Assembly (NCBI RefSeq): GCF_014645835.1
Contig: NZ_BMMM01000028.1
Location: forward strand, 62,001-126,000
Origin: Streptomyces albiflavescens
GTDB lineage: Bacteria > Actinomycetota > Actinomycetes > Streptomycetales > Streptomycetaceae
DNA length: 64,000 bases
Direction of reading: 5' to 3'
Shown here piece by piece: positions 34,488 to 44,307 of this stretch. Position 1 is the first letter of the stretch. Every line of letters begins with the position of its first letter. The position numbers and the translations under genes were made by a program. Under the pieces are notes generated by a model that had not been told where the DNA came from, did not search any database, and worked only from the letters and a program-made list of their open reading frames with translations.

Positions 34488-35765
34488 TTACTCGCAGGCG
34501 TCCTCGGCCGCTGTGCTCCCTCGGAAAGTCGGTGCCGGATCGGGGGTGTCAGCCAGGAGATCGAGCCGTATTCCGCTCGACTTTCCGTCCCTGGGCGACT
34601 CCTCTCCGTAGCCGTACGAAGGGGACTCGGAGGTGCCCTTAACGGTGGAATCCTTCGGTTTTGCAGTGGAATCCTCGGGAAGGTCCTTCGAGACCGCCAC
34701 CGGCTCGTCCGAACGCAGCCGCGCGAAGAGTTGTGTCGCCGCGGGCTCCACGAGCTGGTCGCGATTGGCGTTGTGGGCGTACGACGTCCGGGGCACCGTC
34801 AGGAACTGCACATCTTCCGTGGGGATGTCGCGCATGCCGCGCACCAGGTCGTACAGCCCGTGCAGGCTCGCCAGATCCGGGTCCGTGGTGAGCGACGAGG
34901 TGGCCGCGTCGAGCACGGGATAGAGCTTCGTCGGGTTGAGCAGGACGTTGTTGCTCTGCACCTTGTTGACAAGCGCGCCGAGAAACCGTTGCTGACGGTC
35001 CATCCGGTCGGTGTCGCTGCCGTTGCCGATGCTCTTGCGGGCGCGCACGTAGCCGAGGGCCTGCTCGCCGTTGAGCATGACCCTGCCCGCGGGCAGCTTC
35101 AGCTTGGCGGCCTTGTCGTTGATGGGTTCCTTCAGGCACACCTCGACGCCGTCCACGGCATCGACCATGCCCTTGAAGCCATGGAAGTCGACGACCATGT
35201 GGTGGTCGACGCGGATGTTCGTGAGCTTCTCGACGGTCCGGATCGTGCAGGCCGAACCGCCCGTCTCGAAGGCGGAGTTGAGCATCGCGAACGTCGGCCG
35301 GGTGCGTGTGCCGTCCGGGCGCCGGCAGCTCGGCACGTTCACCATCAGGTCGCGGGGCAGCGAGACAGCGGTCGCGCTGCGCCGGTCCGCCGCGAGGTGC
35401 AGCAGGATCGTGGTGTCGGACCGCTCGGTCCCGGAGTCCCGCCCGTATTTCCGGTTCCCGTCCCCCGCGCGCGAGTCCGATCCGATCAGCAGGATGTTCT
35501 GCGCGTCGCGCACCAGCGAGGTGGGCCGCTCCTTCTCGTACTCGGCCAGCTCGGCGGCGGCGCGCTCGTCCGACGTGATGTTCCCGCTCAGCTTCTCGTA
35601 CGCCGCCCAGCCCACCCCCACGACGCCGAGCACCACGCCCGCGACGCCTGCCGCCGTGTAGCGCAGCCAGCGCCGTCGCCGGCGTATGAGACCGGCCCCG
35701 GTGGGCGACGCTCCCAGCCTCGGCCCCGCCGGGCCTCCGGGGGGCGTGCCTGCGGTGTCGGTCAC
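34488..35765 (-). CDS. LCP family protein (fifth of five)
   Basis: A 425-residue LCP protein. The short cytoplasmic part contains RRRRRWLRY, then one membrane helix (AAGVAGVVLGVVGVGWAAY) and the LCP domain (NILLIGSDSRAG, SDTTILLHLA, AVSLPRDLMVNVP, LNGEQALGYVRARKS). Unlike the third and fourth, it has no LytR_C domain; the tail after the LCP domain is a Ser/Thr/Asp-rich stretch of about 70 residues. GTG at 35765 has GAGGGGTGG at a suitable distance; GTG 35777 overlaps that purine run. It is first in a row of three LCP genes with gaps of 246 and 125 bp. Confidence 0.9.
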   Translation of the reverse strand: MTDTAGTPPGGPAGPRLGASPTGAGLIRRRRRWLRYTAAGVAGVVLGVVGVGWAAYEKLSGNITSDERAAAELAEYEKERPTSLVRDAQNILLIGSDSRAGDGNRKYGRDSGTERSDTTILLHLAADRRSATAVSLPRDLMVNVPSCRRPDGTRTRPTFAMLNSAFETGGSACTIRTVEKLTNIRVDHHMVVDFHGFKGMVDAVDGVEVCLKEPINDKAAKLKLPAGRVMLNGEQALGYVRARKSIGNGSDTDRMDRQQRFLGALVNKVQSNNVLLNPTKLYPVLDAATSSLTTDPDLASLHGLYDLVRGMRDIPTEDVQFLTVPRTSYAHNANRDQLVEPAATQLFARLRSDEPVAVSKDLPEDSTAKPKDSTVKGTSESPSYGYGEESPRDGKSSGIRLDLLADTPDPAPTFRGSTAAEDACE

Positions 35766-36141
35766 GAGTGGATCCACCCCTCATGGCGTACGAACATGTC
35801 GCGCTGCGGTGCTCTTACGACCATGGCTCGGGGCGGGGGAGGGGGGCGGGCGGTGATGGGCCGAATGGGGGATGCCGCGGGAGTCGCCGCTGCAGCTGCG
35901 GGCATACGGCCGCCACGGCGTAGCTGTGCACGGTTGCGGGCGTAGGGCTGCCACGGGGTAGCTGTGCACGGCTGCGGACCATCGAGCCGTTGGGGCGGCT
36001 CCCCTCCAAGGGGGCCCTGCCCAAGGGGCAGCCCCCGTGAGCGCCGGCAACACCCACCTCGAGGGTGCCCCATCTCGACGGCGCCCCACCTCGACGGCGC
36101 CCCCGGCGCAGGGGACCTGCTCGCCAACGCTCCCGCGAGCG
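35766..36141. other. Intergenic region with direct repeats
   Basis: This 376-bp gap between two minus-strand genes holds no convincing gene. Two tandem 38-bp units run from 35897 to 35972, and near 36068-36100 a 16-bp unit CCCCATCTCGACGGCG is repeated with one change. The short reading frames here are repeat products. Confidence 0.7.
35897..35972 (+). repeat. Two 38-bp tandem repeats
   Basis: Units at 35897-35934 and 35935-35972 share the core TAGCTGTGCACGG and differ at a few bases; a third copy starts (TGCGGA) and stops at 35978. Confidence 0.85.
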
Positions 36142-36897
36142 TCAGCGAGCCGTAGCCGTCACCCGCTCACTCTCGATCCGCTTGGCGACCGCGTCCTCGC
36201 CGAGCTGCTCCAGATGGCGGCACAGCACCACGGACCCTCCGGTCGCGAGCGGTGCGTACAACCCGGCGCTGAGCCCTTCCCACGTGTCGTACGGAAGCGC
36301 CGACAGAATCCGTGAGCCCGGCCCGGTCAGGTCGAGCGCGGGCGCCTCCGAGCGGGCCATTTCGACGACCTCCGCGCTCGTGTATTCGGCCCCGGCGACG
36401 ATCAGCGCGGGCGCCTCCGGGTCCACCGGCCCGTACGGCATGAAGTGGTCTCCCTGGGACGGCACCTCGACGGCGTAGTCGGCGTACCCGGCGGGCGGCG
36501 TCGGGAAGCGACGCCCCAGCGGCGCGAGCGAGAGGGCGACGCGCTCCCCGGAGCAGGCGAGCCCGGCCTCGAACTGACCGGGCCCGGCGACGACGTGGTC
36601 CGCCGCGCCCGGGTCGCCCCCGACATCCGCGACGACGCCGACCGAGGAACACGCGAGCAGCCACACCGCCGTCTGCCAGTGAGCGGGCAGCAGCAACGCG
36701 ACCCGTTCGCCGGGCTCGGCGGACAGCTCGCCCTGGAGCAGATTGGCGGTCTTGGCCACCCAATTGGCGAAGGTGGCCACGGACAATTCGACCCGCTCGC
36801 CCGTGGCGTCGTCGTAGAAGGTCACCAGGGGGCGCGCGGGGTCCGCGGCGAGCGCGGATCGCAGCAGGTCGGCAGGGGTGCGGTCGGTGGCATTCAC
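36142..36897 (-). CDS. TIGR03089 family protein (AMP-binding-like)
   Basis: A 251-residue actinobacterial protein related to the N-terminal part of AMP-forming acyl-CoA synthetases. Residues 1-90 match the start of that fold (PLVTFYDDATGERVELSVATFANWVAKTANLL, then PGERVALLLPAHWQTAVWLLAC). The adenylate-binding Thr/Ser/Gly loop and the C-terminal catalytic Lys domain are both absent, so ligase activity is unlikely. The family is widespread in actinomycetes without a defined function. It is divergent from the PGRP amidase gene, with an A/T-rich palindrome between them. Confidence 0.8.
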   Translation of the reverse strand: MNATDRTPADLLRSALAADPARPLVTFYDDATGERVELSVATFANWVAKTANLLQGELSAEPGERVALLLPAHWQTAVWLLACSSVGVVADVGGDPGAADHVVAGPGQFEAGLACSGERVALSLAPLGRRFPTPPAGYADYAVEVPSQGDHFMPYGPVDPEAPALIVAGAEYTSAEVVEMARSEAPALDLTGPGSRILSALPYDTWEGLSAGLYAPLATGGSVVLCRHLEQLGEDAVAKRIESERVTATAR

Positions 36898-36991
36898 GCG
36901 CGCAAGCGTACGCGTGGGCGCCGTGCGGGGCGGTCTGCCCGCGCCACCGGTTCGGACGAGCGTGCCCGACAGCCCGTCAAATCCCCGATAG

Positions 36992-37001
36992 ACATATATG
37001 T
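36992..37001. promoter_or_regulatory. ACATATATGT palindrome in an A/T-rich island
   Basis: A 10-bp perfect palindrome, followed by TATGGATATG, sits 25 bp before the favoured PGRP start. The stretch is much richer in A/T than its surroundings and is a likely core promoter or operator. Confidence 0.4.
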
Positions 37002-37025
37002 ATGGATATGTCCACGATCGGGGGC

Positions 37026-38672
37026 ATGCATGGATTTCTCGCTTCCTCGGTCGGCGTCACCTGCGCGGCCGCACTCGCCCTTCCGTTGGCCCTGCCCACA
37101 CCGGCTCAGGCCGAGCCATTGGCGACGATGTCCGAACCGGCCGTCCCGGGCAGTACCCAGTCCCTGCTGCTCGCCCCGCTCGGCGACGAGCGCGCCCTCG
37201 GCCCCGACGCGCCCGAACAGGGGCTCACCCCACGCGACGTACGGCCGTTCTCGCTCGTCGGTGTCATCTGGGACAACCCGAGCAGAGAGCTGCACGGCCG
37301 TGTCCAGGTCCGCACCCGTGCGGTCGGGACCGGCCACTGGTCCCACTGGCAGGACGTCGAGACGCACAATCGCGAGCACGCGGCCGACCCGGACACAGCC
37401 GAGGGCGAATCGGGCCGGGTGCACGGCTCCACGGCGCCGCTGTGGGTGGGGAACTCGGACGGCGTCGAGGTGCGCGTCAAGGCCGAGGGCGACGCACGGG
37501 CGACGGCCCCCGGCGACTCGCCGCTCCCCAGGGGGCTCCACCTCGAACTCGTCGATCCCGGCGCGGATTCCCCGCGTGAGGGCGTGCGGATGAGCGGCGT
37601 ACGCGGGAGCGCACCGACGGGCAGCGCACGCGCGGGTGTGCCGCCGGCGGATCCGAGCCCGGTCACGCCCGTGGGCGATCTGCCCGCGGTTGCTTCCATG
37701 GCCGTGTCGTCCGCGGTCGCTGCCGCGGGCTCCCTGATCACGGACGTCTTTGCGGGCACCTCGACCGCGGGCACCTCGACCGCGGGTACCCCGACCGCGG
37801 GCACCTCGACCGCGGGCACCCCGACCGTGGAAACCCCGATCGCGGAGACTTCCGTAGACGACCCGCTCGCGAACGCGCCCAGGGACGACAGGGACGCTCC
37901 CGAGGACGAACCGCACGCCGGCGCACTGTCCGCCGAGGACACCGCCGCGTCCTCCGCCAACGCCGATCTCGCGCCCCTCGGTGCGAGGGAGATCCCCGCG
38001 CTCTCCCAGCAGGAGACGGAACGCGAATTCGTCACCGCGCACGGGGGCGACGAGCGCGCGAAGCCGTACATCGGCCCACGTCCACGCATCATCACGCGCC
38101 ACGGTTGGGGCGCGAACGAGAGCCTGCGCGAACACGGCTTCGTCTACACGAAGAAGGTCAAGGCGGCCTTCGTGCACCACACGGCGTCGGGCAACAAATA
38201 CAGCTGCTCGCAAGCCCCTTCGGTCATCCGCAGTATCTACCGCTACCACGTGGTGAGCAGCGGCTGGCGCGACATCGGCTACAACTTCCTCGTCGACAAG
38301 TGCGGAAACATCTACGAAGGCCGCGCCGGTGGTGTGGCGAAGCCCGTCAAGGGCGCCCACACCCTCGGTTTCAACAGCAACAGCATGGGGATCGCCGTCC
38401 TCGGCAGCTTCGGCAAGACGAAGCCGTCCGGCGCCGCACTCACAGCCATCGCGCGGCTCACCGCATGGAAACTCGGCCTCTACGGAGCCAATCCGCGTGG
38501 CAAGACATACCTGAAGTCCGCCGGTGGCAATCTCTACCGAAAAGGAAAGAACGTACGACTGAATGTGATCTCCGGTCATCGGGACGGGTACTCCACGGAG
38601 TGCCCAGGAAAGCGCCTGTACGGCAAGCTCGGCACGGCCCGTCGGGAGGCGGCCCGCTACCAGGGCAGGTAG
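37026..38672 (+). CDS. Secreted PGRP-type N-acetylmuramoyl-L-alanine amidase
   Basis: A 548-residue exported protein with a signal peptide (MHGFLASSVGVTCAAALALP, cleavage near AQA). An N-terminal beta-rich region of about 150 residues (PFSLVGVIWDN, followed by GHWSHWQDVE) is typical of Streptomyces PGRPs, followed by a low-complexity linker with five-residue GTSTA/GTPTA repeats. The C-terminal PGRP/amidase_2 domain has zinc ligands in FVHHTAS and ISGHRDGYSTECPG and the Tyr of GYNFLVDKCGNIYEGR. It should cut the amide between MurNAc and L-Ala. ATG 37002 is the longer alternative start, but it lies in the A/T-rich promoter-like stretch. Confidence 0.9.
   Translation: MHGFLASSVGVTCAAALALPLALPTPAQAEPLATMSEPAVPGSTQSLLLAPLGDERALGPDAPEQGLTPRDVRPFSLVGVIWDNPSRELHGRVQVRTRAVGTGHWSHWQDVETHNREHAADPDTAEGESGRVHGSTAPLWVGNSDGVEVRVKAEGDARATAPGDSPLPRGLHLELVDPGADSPREGVRMSGVRGSAPTGSARAGVPPADPSPVTPVGDLPAVASMAVSSAVAAAGSLITDVFAGTSTAGTSTAGTPTAGTSTAGTPTVETPIAETSVDDPLANAPRDDRDAPEDEPHAGALSAEDTAASSANADLAPLGAREIPALSQQETEREFVTAHGGDERAKPYIGPRPRIITRHGWGANESLREHGFVYTKKVKAAFVHHTASGNKYSCSQAPSVIRSIYRYHVVSSGWRDIGYNFLVDKCGNIYEGRAGGVAKPVKGAHTLGFNSNSMGIAVLGSFGKTKPSGAALTAIARLTAWKLGLYGANPRGKTYLKSAGGNLYRKGKNVRLNVISGHRDGYSTECPGKRLYGKLGTARREAARYQGR
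37756..37845 (+). repeat. Pentapeptide-coding repeats inside the PGRP linker
   Basis: About six 15-bp units encode variants of GTSTA, GTPTA and ETPIA. They form a flexible, probably glycosylated or disordered, Thr-rich spacer between the two parts of the amidase. Confidence 0.8.
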
Positions 38673-38832
38673 GGGCGGGTGGATCCGACCGGGGACAGCA
38701 GAGATCACCTGAAGTCGACCGAGGGCCATCGAGGGACATCGCACGGCCATCGAAGGCGCCATCGAACGGTCTGCATACACTGGCCGGCCGAAACACAGTT
38801 CGGCCGGTCCCGGCAGGAAGCAGAGACGACAG

Positions 38833-39915
38833 GTGACAGAAGCGATCCTCCTGGTCGGCGGCAGAGGCACCCGGCTGCGCCCCCTCACGGTGCACACTCC
38901 CAAGCCCATGGTCCCGGCGGCCGGGGTCCCGTTCCTCACCCACCAGCTGGCGCGAGCGAGGGCGGCGGGCGTAGAGCACATCGTCCTGGCGACCTCCTAC
39001 CTGGCCGAGGTCTTCGAGCCCTACTTCGGCGACGGCTCCTCGCTGGGCCTCCACATCGAATACGTCACCGAGGAGGAACCCCTCGGCACGGGCGGCGCGA
39101 TCCGCAATGTGGCGTCGCGACTCCACTCGGGCGCGGACGATCCGGTACTGATCTTCAACGGCGACATTCTCACCGGCCTGGACATCCGGGCGCTGGTGGC
39201 GACCCACGAGACGACGGGCGCGGACGTCTCCCTCCACCTCACGCGTGTCGAGGACCCGCGCGCGTTCGGCCTGGTCCCCACGGACGCGACCGGCCGCGTC
39301 ACGGCCTTCCTGGAGAAGCCCCAGACCCCCGAGGAGATCGTCACCGACCAGATCAACGCGGGCGCGTACGTCTTCCGCCGCGCGGTCATCGACACGATCC
39401 CCGAGGGCCGCCCGGTCTCGGTGGAACGCGAGACCTTCCCCGACCTGCTCGCCACCGGCGCCCATCTTCAGGGCATGGTGGACTCCACCTACTGGCTGGA
39501 CCTGGGCACCCCTCAGGCCTTCGTGCGCGGCTCCGCGGACCTCGTCCTCGGCCGTGTCCCCTCCCCGGCCGTCCCCGGCCGCTGCGGCGACCGCCTGATC
39601 CTGCCCACCGCCACGGTCGCCCCGGACGCCAAACTCACCGGCGGCACGGTGGTCGGCGAGGGCGCCTTCGTGGGCGAGGGCGCCCGCATCTCGGGCAGCA
39701 CGATCCTCAAGGGCGCCGTCGTCGAACCCGGCGCCGTCGTCACCGACTCCCTCGTCGGCGCCCGTGCCCGCATCGGCGAGCGTTCCATCCTCACCGGCGC
39801 GGTCATCGGAGACGGCGCGACGATCGGCCCCGACAACGAACTCCGCGCCGGTGTACGTGTGTGGTGCGACGCCCGCATCCCCGGCGGCGCGATCCGCTTC
39901 TCTTCGGACCAGTAG
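38833..39915 (+). CDS. manC: Mannose-1-phosphate guanylyltransferase / NDP-sugar pyrophosphorylase
   Basis: A 360-residue nucleotidyltransferase expected to make GDP-mannose from mannose-1-phosphate. The pyrophosphorylase signature is AILLVGGRGTRLRPLTVHTPKPMVPAAGVPF (G-rich loop, Arg, Lys). NGDILTGLD supplies the metal Asp and LEKPQTP the second Lys. The last 100 residues are left-handed beta-helix hexapeptide repeats. It starts at GTG; TACACT at 38776 is a candidate -10 element. ManA and ManB further along the window supply its substrate. Symbol given from role and synteny; UDP-sugar specificity cannot be fully excluded. Confidence 0.85.
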   Translation: MTEAILLVGGRGTRLRPLTVHTPKPMVPAAGVPFLTHQLARARAAGVEHIVLATSYLAEVFEPYFGDGSSLGLHIEYVTEEEPLGTGGAIRNVASRLHSGADDPVLIFNGDILTGLDIRALVATHETTGADVSLHLTRVEDPRAFGLVPTDATGRVTAFLEKPQTPEEIVTDQINAGAYVFRRAVIDTIPEGRPVSVERETFPDLLATGAHLQGMVDSTYWLDLGTPQAFVRGSADLVLGRVPSPAVPGRCGDRLILPTATVAPDAKLTGGTVVGEGAFVGEGARISGSTILKGAVVEPGAVVTDSLVGARARIGERSILTGAVIGDGATIGPDNELRAGVRVWCDARIPGGAIRFSSDQ

Positions 39916-40036
39916 GTGAGGCTGCGCGGCGACTGTCGCCGGGGCTGAGAAGTCAGCCCCGGCCGGCAGTCTTGGGGGAGGGCAGGGGCGGAGGGGGCGA
40001 AAACCGCTCGGGCCTCGGCCCGACGCAACAGCCCGG

Positions 40037-41041
40037 CTACAGCCGCCCGATATCCCCCCGAGGCATCTTCGGCACCCGCCGCGGTGGCGTGCGCCCGGAC
40101 AGCAGAATCAACCGAGCCGCCCGATGCCGCTGCCCCGCATACGGCTCCAGCAGCGAAAGCATCACCGCGTCATCCGCATCCCGGTCCCCGGCCAGGGCGT
40201 ACCCCACGATGCCGGGCAGATGAAGATCCCCCACGGTCACCGAATCCGCCGCCCCATGACTGCGCTGCACAACCTCCGCAGAGGTCCAGGGCCCGATCCC
40301 GGACACCACCTCGAGCCGAGCCTGTGCCCGCACGGGATCGAGCCCCACCGCCTCCTCGAGCCGCGCGGCAACCCGCACGGCCCGAAGAATCGTCGAAGCC
40401 CGCTTGTTGTCGACCCCGGCCCGATGCCACTCCCAGGACGGGATCAACGCCCACGTCCGCGGCGCCGGCATGACGTACATCCGATCCGGAGCGGGTCCAG
40501 GCGCCGGTTCCCCGTACTTCCGTACGAGCAACCGCCACGCCCGATACGCCTCATCCGTGGTGACCTTCTGCTCCAGCACCGACGGAATCAGCGACTCCAG
40601 CACGAGCCCGGTCCGGGTCAGCCGCAACCCCGGCCGCCGATGCCGGGTGTGAGCGACAAGTCGGTGCCGCGGTTCGAAGGCGTCGGGATCGTCGGACGCC
40701 CCGAGCAGTTCGGGAAGCTGATGGAGTAGCCACTCGGCCCCCGGCCCCCACGCCTCGCCCCGAGCCACCCCGGCCCGCAGCACGACCCGCAGGATCCCGG
40801 GCCCGGCGGGCGTACGGCTGGTCCGCCACACGGCGCCGTCCGGCGTCGCGCGGAACGTCGGATCGCCGGGCCCGCGCCGTAGCGGCCCGAGCACGAGCCC
40901 GAGGTCGAGCGGCCCCGAGGGCGTCCATGTACGAGTGCGCCCGGCCACGGGCGCCTGCCGGGGCACCCCACCACCAGGCACGACGACATGCCCGCCGCGC
41001 ACGGTCGTACGCGTCGGCCGAGGAGCGAAACGTCCAGCCAT
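40037..41041 (-). CDS. AlkA-like DNA-3-methyladenine glycosylase family protein
   Basis: A 334-residue protein of the HhH-GPD DNA glycosylase superfamily. The helix-hairpin-helix and following catalytic region read ARLEVVSGIGPWTSAEVVQRSHG, then ADSVTVGDLHLPGIVGYAL, where the Asp of GDLHLP matches the expected catalytic Asp. Upstream, LIPSVLEQKVTTDEAYRAWRLLVRKYG is the typical alpha-helical lead. It should remove alkylated purines. The ATG at 41041 is clear. It is 186 bp downstream of fbiB on the same strand; that gap shows nothing notable. Confidence 0.88.
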   Translation of the reverse strand: MAGRFAPRPTRTTVRGGHVVVPGGGVPRQAPVAGRTRTWTPSGPLDLGLVLGPLRRGPGDPTFRATPDGAVWRTSRTPAGPGILRVVLRAGVARGEAWGPGAEWLLHQLPELLGASDDPDAFEPRHRLVAHTRHRRPGLRLTRTGLVLESLIPSVLEQKVTTDEAYRAWRLLVRKYGEPAPGPAPDRMYVMPAPRTWALIPSWEWHRAGVDNKRASTILRAVRVAARLEEAVGLDPVRAQARLEVVSGIGPWTSAEVVQRSHGAADSVTVGDLHLPGIVGYALAGDRDADDAVMLSLLEPYAGQRHRAARLILLSGRTPPRRVPKMPRGDIGRL

Positions 41042-41227
41042 GAATGAGCTCCTAGAGGCGCCAGGGATGCCCTACGAGAGTAGGCACTCCACTCACCCGA
41101 CACGCACGAGTCGCCACACACAAGGCAGCGCACAACGCACTGTGCGGCGCCCCGCACAAGACAGCAGCGCCCCGCGAGGCGCTCCGCAAGGGTTCCCACC
41201 TCAGCCGCCCTCCCGCGCGGCGCCGCC

Positions 41228-42571
41228 TCAACGCACCTCGATGAACGCTCCCGCATCCCGCTCCGGCCGAGCCCTCGGCTCCTCGGCCGCGTGCCCCACG
41301 GCCACGGCCCCCATCGGATCCCACTCCTCCGGCAGCCCCAGCACCTCCCGTACGACATCGCGGCAGAACATCGTCGACGACACCCACGCGGACCCGAGCC
41401 GCTCCCCGGCCAGCGCGACCAGGAAGTTCTGCACACCCGCCCCGGCGGCGACCACGAACATCTCGCGCTCGGCGCCGTCCCGTCGTGCGTCCCCGTACGT
41501 GTGGGACCCGTCCATCACGAGGCACGGCACCACGAGGTACGGCGCGTTGCGCAGCACGTCTCCCCGTCGTACTCGCTTGGCGATGGACTCCTCGCTCTTC
41601 CCGTCGCCCCGCAGATCGGCGATCCAAGCGTCCCGCATGGCGTCGAGCAGCCGTGTCCGGGACTCCTCGGACTCCAGGAGGACGAACCGCCAGGGAGTGG
41701 TGTGATGCGGCGCCGGAGCGGTCACGGCCGCGGCGACCGCGCGCCGTACGGCACCGGGGTCGACGGGCTCGTTGGTGAAGGCCCGTACGGTACGTCGCTG
41801 GGTCACCGCCTCCCGTACGGCCTCCGACGTGCCGAGGCGGAACATGTCGTCGCGCGCGCCGCGCACCATCGCCCGCGCCCCCTCGCCGTCGTCCTCGGCC
41901 ACCATGTGCGGCAGTCCGCGCACGACGGCGACGGGCAGCCCGGAGGCCTTGCCCTTGACCAGGTCGCCGGCGGAGGCGAGCTCGTCGGCGGTGGCGACGA
42001 CGGTCGCGCTCAGCGGATTGCCGTACGCGTCCGTGCCGCCCCGCAGATCGTCGAGCACGCGTACGCCCGCGACGCCGATGGCGACATCGGTGAGCCCGGT
42101 GCGCCACGGTCGCCCGAAGGTGTCGGTGACGACGACACCGACGGTCACGCCGAGAGTGTCGCGCAGCCCGTCCCGGATGGCCCGCGCCGAGGCGTCGGGG
42201 TCCTCGGGGAGCAGGAGGACGGTCCCGGCGGGGGTGTTGGAGGCGTCGACCCCGGCGGCGGCCATCACGAGCCCCTGCCGGTTCTCGACGATCCGCAGGG
42301 CCCCGCGCCGCGCCACGACCCGTACGGTCTCGGCGTCGATGGCGGACTCACGGTCGACGGCCTCGACGATCCGCCCCTCCGCCTTGGACACGATCTTGGA
42401 GGTGACGAGGAGCACGTCCCCGTCGACGAGCCCGGGCTCGACCGCGGCGATCAGCTTCGCGAGGTCGTCCCCCTGACGGACCTCGGGAAGCCCGTCCAGA
42501 GCCCAGACCCGATAGCCGGTCGACTCTCCGCCGTTCCCAAGCCCCTCCTGCGGAGGCTGCGCTCTGCTCAA
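41228..42571 (-). CDS. fbiB: Coenzyme F420-0:L-glutamate ligase, bifunctional FbiB
   Basis: A 447-residue two-domain enzyme of F420 synthesis. Residues 15-245 are the CofE gamma-glutamyl ligase ([37 protein letters not shown]), which adds glutamates to F420-0 with GTP. Residues 250-447 are a nitroreductase-like FMN domain ([49 protein letters not shown]), as in actinobacterial FbiB, where it reduces dehydro-F420. The start overlaps the fbiA stop by 4 bp, so the two are coupled. The gene order fbiA-fbiB beside whiB matches that remembered in mycobacteria. Confidence 0.95.
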   Translation of the reverse strand: MSRAQPPQEGLGNGGESTGYRVWALDGLPEVRQGDDLAKLIAAVEPGLVDGDVLLVTSKIVSKAEGRIVEAVDRESAIDAETVRVVARRGALRIVENRQGLVMAAAGVDASNTPAGTVLLLPEDPDASARAIRDGLRDTLGVTVGVVVTDTFGRPWRTGLTDVAIGVAGVRVLDDLRGGTDAYGNPLSATVVATADELASAGDLVKGKASGLPVAVVRGLPHMVAEDDGEGARAMVRGARDDMFRLGTSEAVREAVTQRRTVRAFTNEPVDPGAVRRAVAAAVTAPAPHHTTPWRFVLLESEESRTRLLDAMRDAWIADLRGDGKSEESIAKRVRRGDVLRNAPYLVVPCLVMDGSHTYGDARRDGAEREMFVVAAGAGVQNFLVALAGERLGSAWVSSTMFCRDVVREVLGLPEEWDPMGAVAVGHAAEEPRARPERDAGAFIEVR

Positions 42572-43527
42572 GACGTCCGTACCTCCTCCGCCAGCTTCAG
42601 CGCTTCACGCGCCATCTGCGCCGTCGCCTCGAGGTCGGACATCATCAGCGGCACCGCCCGGCACCGGATGCCGGCCGCCTCCACGCGCTCCGCGGCGGAC
42701 GCGTCCACCGTGTCGACAAGCCAGCCGTCGAGGAGCCCGGAGCCGTAGTGCTCGGCGACCGCCGCGGCCGTGGACTCGACGCCCACCGCGGCCAGCACCT
42801 TGTCGGCCATGCCGCGCACGGGCGCGTCCCCGACGATGGGGGAGAGCCCGACCACGGGAACCCCCGCGTCGGCGATGGCCTCCCGAATGCCGGGCACGGC
42901 GAGGATCGTGCCGACGGACACGACGGGGTTGGACGGCGGGAAGAGGATGACGTCCGCCTCGGCGATGGCTTCGAGCACCCCGGGCGCGGGCTTGGCCTGC
43001 TCGGCGCCGACCGGCACGACGGCCTCGGCCGGCACGGAGGCCCGCAGCCGCACCCAGTACTCCTGGAAGTGGACGGCCTTGCGCTCGCCGTCCACCTCGA
43101 CGGCGACATGGGTCTCCACGCGGTCGTCGGACATGGGGATGAGGCGCACGCCCGGCTTCCACCGGTCGCACAGGGCCTCGGTGACGGCGCTGAGCGGATA
43201 GCCCGCGCCGAGCATCTGCGTCCGCACGATGTGCGTCGCGAAGTCGCGGTCGCCGAGCCCGAACCACTCGGGTCCGACCCCGTACGCCGCGAGTTCCTCC
43301 TTGAGGTGGAAGGTCTCGTCGGCCCGACCCCAGCCCTGCTCCTCGTTGATGCCGCCGCCGAGCGTGTACATCACCGTGTCGAGGTCCGGGCAGACCTTCA
43401 GCCCGAAGAGATGGATGTCGTCGCCGGTGTTGCCGATGACCGTGATGTCCGCGTTCGGCACGGCCCGCTGGAGACCACGCAGGAACCGGGCACCACCGAT
43501 ACCGCCTGCCAGAACCACAATGCGCAT
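42568..43527 (-). CDS. fbiA: 2-phospho-L-lactate (phosphoenolpyruvyl) transferase
   Basis: FbiA/CofD transfers the lactyl- or enolpyruvyl-phospho group to the riboflavin-derived Fo to give (dehydro-)F420-0. The 319-residue protein starts [19 protein letters not shown], a phosphate-binding glycine-rich motif, and has [22 protein letters not shown], then [17 protein letters not shown] and [24 protein letters not shown]. The ATG at 43527 puts the glycine motif at the N-terminus; ATG 43557 is a longer alternative. It is coupled to fbiB by a 4-bp overlap. Confidence 0.95.
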   Translation of the reverse strand: MRIVVLAGGIGGARFLRGLQRAVPNADITVIGNTGDDIHLFGLKVCPDLDTVMYTLGGGINEEQGWGRADETFHLKEELAAYGVGPEWFGLGDRDFATHIVRTQMLGAGYPLSAVTEALCDRWKPGVRLIPMSDDRVETHVAVEVDGERKAVHFQEYWVRLRASVPAEAVVPVGAEQAKPAPGVLEAIAEADVILFPPSNPVVSVGTILAVPGIREAIADAGVPVVGLSPIVGDAPVRGMADKVLAAVGVESTAAAVAEHYGSGLLDGWLVDTVDASAAERVEAAGIRCRAVPLMMSDLEATAQMAREALKLAEEVRTS

Positions 43528-43590
43528 GGGGTTCAGTCTTGCAGGCGGGTACGACAAAGCGTCAGGCGGTTACGAGACCTCGGGCGGTTC

Positions 43591-44082
43591 TCAGGCGGTG
43601 ACGGCGGCCGTGGCGCACTGGGCCGCGTGCATCGGCATCTCGGTGAGACCCGGGTAGTAGACGTGCAGGCTCACGGCCGGTTCGAGCGAGTCGTTGACGA
43701 CTTCGTGGACGTAGCCCGGCGCGAAGACCCGCTGAGAACCCGCGCCCAACGCGCGCGTGCCGCGTTCGGTCCGCTCCGTCAACTCGCCCCCGAGGACCGT
43801 CAGTACGCCGGACGAGGGGCCGTGGTCGTGCAGCCCGCTGCCCTGTCCGGGCACCCAGGAAAGGAGCCACACCTCGTAGCCGGGCCCGGTGCGCAGCCGG
43901 TGGTACCAGCGCGAGGTCGCGTCGTACTGGACGAGGTGCTCCCACTGGGAGCGGTCGGCGGCGATGGAGCGGGCGAGGCCGACGAACTCGGCCACGGTGG
44001 CGGGGTGCTCGCGCGGCGGCTGGAGGAGGTGCGGTACTTCGAGGATGTCGCCGGCGATCTGGAGGTCGCTGTCGCTGTTCAT
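43591..44082 (-). CDS. Cysteine dioxygenase family cupin protein
   Basis: A 163-residue cupin of the cysteine dioxygenase type I family, an iron enzyme that oxidises cysteine to cysteine sulfinate or acts on related thiols. The ligand motif GLHDHGPSSGVLTVLGGELTE carries two His, and YVHEVVNDS a third His in the second cupin motif. The start at 44082 has GAGGAA upstream; the frame runs to 44145 without clear support. It lies between fbiA (64 bp away) and the long whiB upstream region. The thiol substrate is not certain. Confidence 0.88.
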   Translation of the reverse strand: MNSDSDLQIAGDILEVPHLLQPPREHPATVAEFVGLARSIAADRSQWEHLVQYDATSRWYHRLRTGPGYEVWLLSWVPGQGSGLHDHGPSSGVLTVLGGELTERTERGTRALGAGSQRVFAPGYVHEVVNDSLEPAVSLHVYYPGLTEMPMHAAQCATAAVTA

Positions 44083-44307
44083 GGGGTGCGGTGGTTCCTC
44101 GGCGGGAGAGTGCTGGGGTGTCGCAGGTCGTTCCGCCCGGGTCACGAGCGGGAGGAGCCGCCCGGATAGGGGCGGTGGGGTGCCTCAGTGGTGCCTCAGC
44201 GGGCGGAGGGCAGCCGGAGCGCGGTACGGCTCAACAGCTGGAACAGCAACAACAGCTACAGCGAGCGCGGGCAGCACCGTGGGACCCGGCGGTGCGGGTC
44301 GAGGTGA

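Noticed and set aside
33024-35945. 973-codon plus-strand open frame
   Set aside because: It lies antisense to two LCP genes with clear motifs and has no recognisable domain.
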